Below, one piece after another: positions 1 through 5,068 of a DNA stretch of 6,238 nucleotides (positions are counted from its first letter, which is position 1; the number at the start of each line of letters is the position of its first letter). This stretch comes from Candidatus Fraserbacteria bacterium RBG_16_55_9 (lineage in GTDB: Bacteria > Bipolaricaulota > Bipolaricaulia > RBG-16-55-9). Made by a program: the position numbers and the translations under genes. The notes below the pieces were generated by a model. The model was given only the letters and a program-made list of their open reading frames with translations. It was not told the DNA's origin and did not search any database. Location of the stretch: contig MFGX01000130.1 in assembly GCA_001778455.1 (NCBI GenBank), positions 16,947-23,184 on the forward strand. Reading direction: 5' to 3'.

Positions 1-47
1 ACCCGCGTGCCCGTAGCGCCCGGCTGCGAGCACTCAAGAAGCTCTGA
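1..47 (+). CDS. rsmH: RsmH (MraW) C-terminus, 16S rRNA m4C1402 methyltransferase, partial
   Basis: Only the last 14 complete codons plus the stop (TGA at 45-47) lie in the window; the reading frame starts at position 3. They read PRARSARLRALKKL, and the two bases before them fit the end of an Asn codon (AAC). The Asn-Pro-Arg-x-Arg-Ser-Ala-Lys/Arg-Leu-Arg tail is the well-known C-terminal signature of RsmH, the SAM-dependent enzyme that methylates N4 of C1402 in 16S rRNA. Established knowledge: rsmH commonly sits directly upstream of ftsL and ftsI at the head of the dcw cluster, which is exactly the order here, with a 66-base gap to ftsL. The call rests on a short tail plus gene order, so it is likely but not certain. 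Confidence 0.78.
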   Translation, partial: PRARSARLRALKKL

Positions 48-62
48 CCTGCTGCTCCCCGT

Positions 63-81
63 CAAGAGACGTCTGTCCTTG
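63..81 (+). other. Small stem-loop between rsmH and ftsL
   Basis: CAAG (63-66) and GAC (68-70) can pair with GTC (75-77) and CTTG (78-81), leaving a bulged A at 67 and a GTCT loop. No run of T follows, so it does not look like an intrinsic terminator. It could be an RNA-processing or attenuating hairpin in the leader of ftsL, or simply chance. Confidence 0.22.
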
Positions 82-113
82 GGTTCTATAGCCCCGTCCT
101 CTAGAGTGGGCCC

Positions 114-473
114 GTGGCCATCGGGATTCGTGATCTTTCTACTTCGCGCACAAGACATCGCCCTGTGACTTTAGCGGATGGTAAAGATTCTTTCTTGACT
201 GGGAAACGTCTACTCGTGCTAATTTCCCTCGTCTTGATCACCGCCCTCGCGCTCTTTTACCTCTGGCAATCCTGGCAGTGGGTCTATTGGCTCAATCAAC
301 TCCATCAAGCCGAGGCAAAAAGAGATCAACTCCAAGCGGAGAACGATCAGTTGAAGTTCGAGATCGCCCAAGCTTTCTCACTGGCACGCATCGAACAGAT
401 CGCGACCCAAAGGCTGGGCATGATCCGCCCGACGTTAAAATATCTTCTACTTCCGCCACCCTTTCAACCATGA
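114..473 (+). CDS. ftsL: FtsL, bitopic cell division protein (septum protein)
   Basis: A 119-residue protein with the FtsL layout: a short basic cytoplasmic N-terminus (1-32), one transmembrane segment (about 33-51), then an extracytoplasmic coiled coil (about 57-88) with leucines at 60, 63, 73 and 80. The C-terminal stretch ARIEQIATQRLGMIRP (91-106) fits the usual FtsL ending, in which a small helix is followed by LGM-x-x-P. FtsL forms a complex with FtsB and FtsQ and helps activate FtsWI septal peptidoglycan synthesis. Sequence conservation in this family is low, so the call relies on topology, length and position between rsmH and ftsI. The start is the GTG at 114, the first possible start after the in-frame TAG at 102-104. 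Its ribosome site is weak (GAGTGGG, 3 bases away). In-frame TTG at 195 and GTG at 216 would cut off the cytoplasmic tail. Its stop overlaps the ftsI start. Confidence 0.87.
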   Translation: MAIGIRDLSTSRTRHRPVTLADGKDSFLTGKRLLVLISLVLITALALFYLWQSWQWVYWLNQLHQAEAKRDQLQAENDQLKFEIAQAFSLARIEQIATQRLGMIRPTLKYLLLPPPFQP

Positions 474-2182
474 CGTTACGAGGACGTTTTCTCTTGGTGA
501 TGGGGCTATTGGCCATGCTCTTCGTCATAGTAGCAGCCAAGCTCGTCGAAATCCAAGTACTCGAGCATAGCCGCTGGCTCAAGGCAGCGAATCAATTTCA
601 AGTTCGCGAGATGCTCCAAAGCTACCCCCGAGGGCGGATCTATGACCGGAACGGTCTGCTCTTGGCGTTTGATGTACGAGCCACTTCCATTGCTCTCGAC
701 AATTTCCACATGACGAGACCGGAGTTGATCGAGTCGCTCTTCGAGCGTTATTTGAAACTCACGCCTCAAGCGGCGCGAGAGCTCACCTATCGGGAAGGAT
801 ATTTCACTTGGATTGCCCGGAAGGTCGATCCCGACGTAGCCCAAGCACTTCAGCGTGAGGCCGAAGCCCAAGGCATCAAAGGGTTGATCTACCTTCCCGA
901 ATGGAAGCGGGTCTATCCGCAGGGAAACCTGGCCTCCAACGTGATTGGATTCGCAGGGCTGGACAACCTGGGCCTAGAGGGTATCGAACTCTCGTTTGAC
1001 GAGATTCTAAAGGGGCAAGGGGAAAAGCATGAGGTGGTGCTGGGGGCAGGGGGCATCATCCTCCAAGATCGCGTCATCGAGCCTGGTTACCCCGGAGCGG
1101 ATCTCTATCTTACTCTGGATGCCCACATCCAGCATCTGGCGGAAGAGGCTATTTATGAGGGCGTTCAGCGCTACCAGGCCAAGAGCGGCTTTGCCATTGT
1201 CTTAGATCCACAATCAGGGGAGATCCTCGCCATGGCGCAGGACAAGACGTATAACGTAAATGACTTCGAACATTCGTCATCTCTAGCACGAAAGAACTTG
1301 GCCATCAGCCAGCTTTTTGAGCCGGGATCCTCCTTCAAAGTATTTCCCATGTTGGCCGCCTTGGAGGCCGGAGCCATTGGACTTGAGCAGCGATTTGATG
1401 GAAACGAGCCGGTCGTGATCGCAGGCCACGCCTTCCATAACTCGGAGAATAAGAACTACGGATCGATCACTCCGGCGGAGATCATGAGAGATTCCGTCAA
1501 CACAGCGATGATTCGCGTAGCCCAAAGGTTGGGTGAAGAAGGCTTGTATGGTTTCCTAAAGCGCCTAGGCTTTGGGGAGAAGACGGGAGTGCGCTTGCCT
1601 GGTGAAGAATCTGGCACGTTACCGCATCTGGAGGACTGGTCGGCGTTGGAAATCGGCTCTATCGCAATCGGGCAGAGCGTCTCCGTCACCGGAGTACAGC
1701 TGGTTTCTCGCTATGCAGCCCTTGCCAACGGGGGTTGGCTGCGCCCCCTGAAGATCGCCGAGCGAATCGTTCCTCCGCCGGGTGTGCGAAGGGAAAGTAG
1801 TGAGCTTCCTACGCAGAGCTTACGTCTTCCTGCGGATGGACGGATCACCTCACCAGGTAATCTTCAGGCGCTCACAGATATGATGAGACTGGTCGTGGAA
1901 GATGGAACCGGAATCTTAGCCCAGATTGACGGGTTTGATATCGCCGCCAAGTCGGGCACCGGTCAGAAAGCCGTTCCCGGCCTAGGCTATGTAAAGGGCA
2001 AATACACGTCTCTCTTCGCAGGGTTCTTTCCGGCTTCTGATCCTAAGTACGTGATTCTCGTTGTATTCGATGAGGTAGGGGCCAAGCTCTACTACGGGGG
2101 TCAGACGGCTGCGCCCATCTTTAGGGAAATCGCTCAGGGCATCATCGAGCTTAGACACCTAGAGCCTACTAAGGACAACTGA
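470..2182 (+). CDS. ftsI: FtsI/PBP3-type class B penicillin-binding protein (septal peptidoglycan transpeptidase)
   Basis: A 570-residue class B PBP that would cross-link septal peptidoglycan outside the membrane together with FtsW. A signal-anchor segment lies at about 7-24. The pedestal domain opens with RGRIYDRNG (54-62), the standard class B motif. The transpeptidase domain carries all three active-site motifs: S287-S-F-K290 (nucleophile Ser287 within EPGSSFK), S342-V-N344, and K494-S-G-T497. No PASTA repeats follow, and the length fits FtsI rather than SpoVD/PBP2x-type proteins with PASTA tails. The start is the ATG at 470, which overlaps the ftsL stop as ATGA. No Shine-Dalgarno sequence is visible before it, so translation is probably coupled to ftsL. 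An upstream in-frame ATG at 278 would lie inside ftsL and is rejected. The second motif is SVN rather than the common SSN. The 3' end overlaps the convergent gene by 14 bases. Confidence 0.95.
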   Translation: MTLRGRFLLVMGLLAMLFVIVAAKLVEIQVLEHSRWLKAANQFQVREMLQSYPRGRIYDRNGLLLAFDVRATSIALDNFHMTRPELIESLFERYLKLTPQAARELTYREGYFTWIARKVDPDVAQALQREAEAQGIKGLIYLPEWKRVYPQGNLASNVIGFAGLDNLGLEGIELSFDEILKGQGEKHEVVLGAGGIILQDRVIEPGYPGADLYLTLDAHIQHLAEEAIYEGVQRYQAKSGFAIVLDPQSGEILAMAQDKTYNVNDFEHSSSLARKNLAISQLFEPGSSFKVFPMLAALEAGAIGLEQRFDGNEPVVIAGHAFHNSENKNYGSITPAEIMRDSVNTAMIRVAQRLGEEGLYGFLKRLGFGEKTGVRLPGEESGTLPHLEDWSALEIGSIAIGQSVSVTGVQLVSRYAALANGGWLRPLKIAERIVPPPGVRRESSELPTQSLRLPADGRITSPGNLQALTDMMRLVVEDGTGILAQIDGFDIAAKSGTGQKAVPGLGYVKGKYTSLFAGFFPASDPKYVILVVFDEVGAKLYYGGQTAAPIFREIAQGIIELRHLEPTKDN

Positions 2183-2930
2183 GCGTCTGGGCGCTCACGG
2201 AGAAGTTCTCTACCTTGACTGTGATGTTGGGGCTATCGTTACGACCCCAGAGCTGAAGCGCAATCCATTCGTCATCCTTGACTTGAGAGGTGACGCTCCA
2301 GCGACCTGCAGGTAGCCACATGTTCCCGCCCTGATCCCAATACCAGGCGGTGAAATCGTTTTGGATGCGGGTGATTCGGAGCTTGCCAGAGCGGTTCGGC
2401 GTAATGTAGAGTTGGCCCTGTCGGCCGTTTAGCTCCGCTGCATAGAATTCCCCGCCGTTAGGATAGATTGTCACCGCCTGAGGCTTGAGGCTGATTCGCT
2501 CGGAGATGGCCGTCCTCAGGCCTACAGCGTTCGTCCCCGCAAGCCCAAGGAGGCTCGTTCTTCCCAGAGGCAGGGGATTGGGATGCACGCCGAGCCCCAA
2601 GCGGATTCCGCTCTGGTTGGGCCAGTCCACCAAGCGATAACTCACTTGGGCATCGAAGTCTCCGCGGATGCGGCAATTGAGCCATACATCGAGAGCGAAG
2701 TAGGTGCTCAAATTGCGGGGTGTGAGGGTGAGCTGCAGGCCATCCTGAGTGGGAGTGGCATCTCCTTGGGCGTTGATTTTCCCGATCACCCAATGAGTTC
2801 GATCGAGCGTAGTGTTGTGAAAACTATCGGAGAAGCTTTGTGTGGTGCTTTGTGCAGAGAGGCTCAAGCCCACCAGAACGATCAGTATACCCGCCAGCAT
2901 CCATCGGCATATCCATCGAGTCATGCGCAT
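2169..2930 (-). CDS. Exported protein with probable concanavalin-like jelly-roll (DUF1349/LamG-type) fold, function unknown
   Basis: From the chosen start this encodes 253 residues. The N-terminus is a clear signal peptide: basic start (MRMTR, Arg9), hydrophobic core about 11-24, plausible cleavage after Ala26. The mature part has the look of a beta-sandwich: FSDSF (33-37), Trp47, GDFDAQVSYRLVDWP (90-104), SGIRLGL (107-113), SGKLRITR (181-188) and WYWD (196-199). Such blocks resemble DUF1349/LamG-like carbohydrate-binding or glycan-hydrolase-associated jelly rolls; this is recognition by eye, not a search result. No catalytic residues can be assigned. ATGs occur at 2942, 2930 and 2924 in frame. 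The first overlaps the -10 element and would not be on the transcript predicted here, so 2930 is preferred, with 2924 equally possible; 2942 would add four residues. The gene converges on ftsI (TAG inside the ftsI end) and diverges from the beta-helix gene. Confidence 0.8.
   Translation of the reverse strand: MRMTRWICRWMLAGILIVLVGLSLSAQSTTQSFSDSFHNTTLDRTHWVIGKINAQGDATPTQDGLQLTLTPRNLSTYFALDVWLNCRIRGDFDAQVSYRLVDWPNQSGIRLGLGVHPNPLPLGRTSLLGLAGTNAVGLRTAISERISLKPQAVTIYPNGGEFYAAELNGRQGQLYITPNRSGKLRITRIQNDFTAWYWDQGGNMWLPAGRWSVTSQVKDDEWIALQLWGRNDSPNITVKVENFSVSAQTLSCP
2180..2197. other. Short hairpin at the convergent ends of ftsI and the exported-protein gene
   Basis: TGAGCG (2180-2185) and CGCTCA (2192-2197) form a perfect 6-bp inverted repeat around a 6-base loop; a T-G wobble could add a seventh pair. 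The left arm contains the ftsI stop codon. No T-run follows on either strand, so termination activity is uncertain. As a symmetric element between convergent genes it may stabilise or end both transcripts. Confidence 0.3.
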
Positions 2931-2940
2931 GGTCAAACCC

Positions 2941-2949
2941 ATTATAGCA
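2941..2949 (-). promoter_or_regulatory. Extended -10 promoter (TGnTATAAT) for the - strand exported protein
   Basis: Read on the - strand, 2949 to 2941 is TGCTATAAT, a perfect -10 hexamer with the TG extension. No convincing -35 lies 16-18 bases upstream, which is acceptable for an extended -10 promoter. With usual spacing, transcription would start near 2934-2933. That leaves only 3-4 bases before the ATG at 2930 (9-10 before the ATG at 2924), so the mRNA would be leaderless or nearly so. Confidence 0.55.
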
Positions 2950-2983
2950 CGTTTGGAGGCGAACGCGACAGAGGTGCCCTATA

Positions 2984-3056
2984 TCACTCAGTGAATTTGC
3001 TTTGCCGTGATCCTCGTCACTGACCCCCGTGGCAATCCCGCGTAAGACGATAGTGA
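2984..3056. promoter_or_regulatory. Cluster of TCACT/AGTGA half-sites in the divergent intergenic region
   Basis: The 5-mer TCACT or its complement AGTGA occurs at 2984, 2990, 3017 and 3052. The first two form an 11-base palindrome, TCACT-C-AGTGA (2984-2994). The third lies in a second dyad, GTGA-6-TCAC (3007-3020). The cluster sits between the divergent exported-protein genes, where a shared operator would be expected. No known regulator is recognised, and the pattern was picked out after the fact. Confidence 0.25.
3020..3048 (+). promoter_or_regulatory. Weak candidate promoter for the beta-helix gene
   Basis: CTGACC (3020-3025) and TAAGAC (3043-3048) are separated by 17 bases and partly match the -35 and -10 consensus. 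The layout resembles the better TTGACA/TAAGAT pair before yraN. Transcription would begin near 3055, giving a leader of about 19 bases that starts with the Shine-Dalgarno sequence. The -10 matches only three of six positions, so this is tentative. Confidence 0.2.
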
Positions 3057-3063
3057 GGTGATC
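3055..3063 (+). promoter_or_regulatory. Strong Shine-Dalgarno sequence for the beta-helix gene
   Basis: GAGGTGATC complements nine consecutive bases of the usual 16S rRNA 3' end. It ends 10 bases before the ATG at 3074, a slightly long but workable distance. An in-frame TAA at 3068-3070 rules out any earlier start in that frame, so this site supports the ATG at 3074. Confidence 0.6.
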
Positions 3064-3073
3064 AGGTTAAGAA

Positions 3074-4645
3074 ATGCTTATTCGAGTTGCCATTTTGGCG
3101 GGGATTCTTCTGGTGTCGACCGTAACCGTATGGGTCATTACGGCGACAAAGGCGTGCATCTATGTGGGTCAAGGCACTGGTTTTTCTTCCATCCAAGGGG
3201 CTATAAACCAAGCCAAGCCTGGGGATACGCTGATTTTGGCTTACGGTTCATATCGGGAGAATCTCATGATCACAAAACCGATTCGACTCATCGCTGCTGG
3301 ATACGCTTCCACTCTTGCTTTTCCCGGAGCAGGAGGTGCGGGTACTTCCGGCAACTGCATTGTCTTACATACCAGTTCACCTGCGGCAGGGACCCCTTTG
3401 GTGGTCCTCGAAGCCGCCGACCCCCAGCGCCCTGCGATTGAGATTCGCGCCGAGGGCGTGGAGCTCAACGGCCTTGTCATCCGCGGCGGCAGCCAAGGTG
3501 TTCTCGTTACGCGGACCCGAAACGCCCGGCTTGCTCACAACCGCATCTCCAACAGCGCTTACGCAGGTATTGCTCTGATCAACGTCAGCGAAAGCACAGT
3601 GCAAGAGAACGAGGTCTCTCAGAGCGAGACAGGCATCTTGCTGGAAAGCTCGTGGCATAATCATGTGATGTTGAATCGATTCCAAACAAACACTCGAGGC
3701 CTTGTGCTGAGAAATTCTCGTGAGAATCAAGTCCGAGCCAATCGGTCGTTCGCGAACCAGGGCGAAGGGTTCTTGATGGAAAGCGCAGATCGAAACGAGT
3801 GGATTGCAAACCAGAGTGAGAGAAACTCCTGGGGTCTTGTGAGCCTCTCTTCCAGCAGCAATATCTTCCACGCCAATCGCTTTGATCGGAATACTCGTTC
3901 CCTGCGCATCGAGGGGGGCTCCCCCGAGCATTTCATCCACCAGATGGACCGGAGCAACACCATCGACGGAAGAGCAGTCTATTATCTCGTGAATGAGAGA
4001 AACGTCACGATCCATTCACAGGATCAACCAGGGTTTGTGGCGCTTGTGAATTGTGAGGGGATCACCGTCGATGGGATCACCCTGAGCAATGGATCGGCAG
4101 GGATCATCCTGGTGAATACGCGGGCTTCAGCTCTTCGAAACAACGTGCTTCTGAACACGGTCCGGGGCGTCTACATTTGGAATTCCCGGGATATTGAGCT
4201 CTCCGGAAATCGCATCGAGCGAACGGAGGAGAGCGGAATCACGCTCATGGGTTCCCAGGGCATTCACCTCGTGAAAAACTACGTATCGGCCAGCGGAGGG
4301 CACGGTGTGCTGCTGGAGAACTCTCAGGAGAACGAACTCAGCGAGAACCAGCTGGAGGGCAATCGCGAGTCCGGCGCTCATCTAGAGGCAAGCCGTCGGG
4401 TCCTGCTGAAGCAGAATCAGATTCGCAATAACTGGGTGGGAGTGTTCGTAGAGCAGGGTGGTGCCCATGTGATCCAAGGAAACTGGATTCGCGAGAACCA
4501 ATTTGGAATCTTCGTCCAGCAATCCAGTGAAAACAAGATCGCCGACAATCGCTTGGAGAACAACCACCACGATACCAATGATTCCGATCAACCTCCCCCT
4601 CCATCGCCAAAGTCTGCCCCCTCAAGCCCATCCGGGGGCAGTTGA
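3074..4645 (+). CDS. NosD-like right-handed parallel beta-helix protein, exported or membrane-anchored
   Basis: A 523-residue protein. Residues 4-25 form a signal peptide or N-terminal anchor; Cys28 follows but the preceding residues (TKA) do not make a good lipobox. Residues 38-75 (SSIQGAINQAKPGDTLIL, later the SYREN and ITKPI stretches) are the typical opening of NosD/pectate-lyase-like helices. Glycine-led rungs recur every 22-23 residues at 142, 165, 187, 209, 232 and 254, then again at 343, 365, 388, 411, 434, 456 and 478, with N-x-x-x-x-N asparagine-rich turns. Between the two stacks, RSNTIDGRAVYYLVNERN (293-310) is the conserved segment found in NosD (PF05048) and related proteins. The C-terminus (about 506-523) is a low-complexity Pro/Ser tail. 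Despite the family name, no nos genes are nearby, so a copper or nitrous-oxide role is not supported; surface glycan binding or hydrolysis is equally possible. No catalytic residues can be assigned. Confidence 0.9.
   Translation: MLIRVAILAGILLVSTVTVWVITATKACIYVGQGTGFSSIQGAINQAKPGDTLILAYGSYRENLMITKPIRLIAAGYASTLAFPGAGGAGTSGNCIVLHTSSPAAGTPLVVLEAADPQRPAIEIRAEGVELNGLVIRGGSQGVLVTRTRNARLAHNRISNSAYAGIALINVSESTVQENEVSQSETGILLESSWHNHVMLNRFQTNTRGLVLRNSRENQVRANRSFANQGEGFLMESADRNEWIANQSERNSWGLVSLSSSSNIFHANRFDRNTRSLRIEGGSPEHFIHQMDRSNTIDGRAVYYLVNERNVTIHSQDQPGFVALVNCEGITVDGITLSNGSAGIILVNTRASALRNNVLLNTVRGVYIWNSRDIELSGNRIERTEESGITLMGSQGIHLVKNYVSASGGHGVLLENSQENELSENQLEGNRESGAHLEASRRVLLKQNQIRNNWVGVFVEQGGAHVIQGNWIRENQFGIFVQQSSENKIADNRLENNHHDTNDSDQPPPPSPKSAPSSPSGGS
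4614..4641 (+). terminator. GC-rich hairpin at the 3' end of the beta-helix gene
   Basis: CTGCCCCC (4614-4621) pairs perfectly with GGGGGCAG (4634-4641) around a 12-base loop. The stem is very stable but lies within the last codons, ending two bases before the TGA, and is followed by GTTGATCC rather than a T-run. It may act as a non-canonical or Rho-assisted terminator or protect the 3' end. Its position, just before a new promoter, favours a boundary role. Confidence 0.42.
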
Positions 4646-4663
4646 TCCCTAGAGAGCCATCGC

Positions 4664-4693
4664 TTGACAGTCTCTAAGCCCACCCGTTAAGAT
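4664..4693 (+). promoter_or_regulatory. Sigma-70-type promoter for yraN-comM
   Basis: A perfect -35 TTGACA (4664-4669) is followed 18 bases later by TAAGAT (4688-4693), four of six matches to TATAAT. Transcription would start near 4700-4701, only about 11 bases before the yraN ATG. It lies just downstream of the hairpin ending the previous gene, as expected for a new transcription unit. Confidence 0.6.
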
Positions 4694-4711
4694 AGTGCGC
4701 ATTGGATCACT

Positions 4712-5062
4712 ATGGGAAAATCTCTCGAGCGGGGCAAGCGAGGAGAGAAGCAAGCCGCAGACTTCTTGCGAGGCCACGGCTATCAGATCATCGAAGAGAA
4801 CTACCGTTGGCGCGGGGGCGAGATCGATCTTATCGCACGGGATGGTGATTTCTTGGTTTTCGTGGAAGTGAAAGCTCGTAGCTCCGAGGCCTTTGGACTC
4901 CCGGAAGAGTTTGTCAACGCAGCGAAGCAACACAAGCTGATTCGCACTGCCCAAAGATACTTGCTCCAGCACCCCACGGAGCTTAATGTGCGTTTCGATG
5001 TCGTAGCTCTTTCCGGTGGGACGGCACGCCTTCATCAAAACGCCTTCTCTCTTGAGGGATGA
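4712..5062 (+). CDS. yraN: YraN family protein (UPF0102), nuclease-like fold
   Basis: A 116-residue protein of typical length for the family. N-terminal G8-x-x-G11-E12-x-x-A15-A16 and Y24 to N30-Y31-R32 match the conserved helix and first strand. The core GGEIDLIARD (35-44) followed by LVFVEVKAR (48-56) gives Glu37, Asp39, Glu52 and Lys54, the D...ExK arrangement of restriction-endonuclease-like folds (similar to Holliday-junction resolvases). Nuclease activity is inferred from fold; the biochemical role is not settled in the family. The start at 4712 is the only ATG before the conserved helix; GGATC (4704-4708) is a weak ribosome site and the predicted leader is very short. It lies six bases before comM, a pairing common in bacteria, often with rnhB and dprA nearby, which suggests a DNA-processing role. 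Confidence 0.94.
   Translation: MGKSLERGKRGEKQAADFLRGHGYQIIEENYRWRGGEIDLIARDGDFLVFVEVKARSSEAFGLPEEFVNAAKQHKLIRTAQRYLLQHPTELNVRFDVVALSGGTARLHQNAFSLEG
5054..5059 (+). promoter_or_regulatory. Ribosome binding site for comM
   Basis: GAGGGA, extended by TGATC, lies inside the last codons of yraN, 9 bases before the comM ATG at 5069. It supports that start and tight translational linkage of the two genes. Confidence 0.5.
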
Positions 5063-5068
5063 TCTCCG

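Noticed and set aside
278..469. An N-terminal extension of FtsI starting at ATG 278
   Set aside because: It would overlap most of ftsL in another frame, encodes a charged low-complexity stretch not seen in FtsI, and would put the signal anchor far from the N-terminus. The ATG at 470 overlapping the ftsL stop is the normal arrangement.
2200..2216. GAGAA-G-TTCTC palindrome just after the ftsI stop as a terminator
   Set aside because: A single-base loop cannot form a hairpin in RNA and there is no T-run.
2980..2985. TATATC as a -10 element for the + strand beta-helix gene
   Set aside because: No -35-like sequence lies 16-19 bases upstream, and the site is about 90 bases from the gene start.
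2583..3023. A 146-residue open frame on the + strand opposite the exported jelly-roll gene
   Set aside because: The - strand frame has a signal peptide, beta-sandwich blocks and a promoter; the + strand frame has none of these and runs through the promoter region.
3150..3163. Cys28 of the beta-helix protein as a lipoprotein attachment site
   Set aside because: The residues before it (Ala-Thr-Lys-Ala) include Lys and lack the Leu/Val at -3 expected in a lipobox.
3377..4015. A 212-residue open frame on the - strand inside the beta-helix gene
   Set aside because: It lies wholly antisense to a gene with strong family evidence, has no recognisable motif or ribosome site, and its residue make-up mirrors the repeated codons of the + strand.
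3074..4645. Assignment of the beta-helix protein as the copper-site maturation factor NosD
   Set aside because: The sequence family matches, but no nosZ, nosF or nosY gene is in the window and such helices are used for many purposes, so the gene symbol is withheld.
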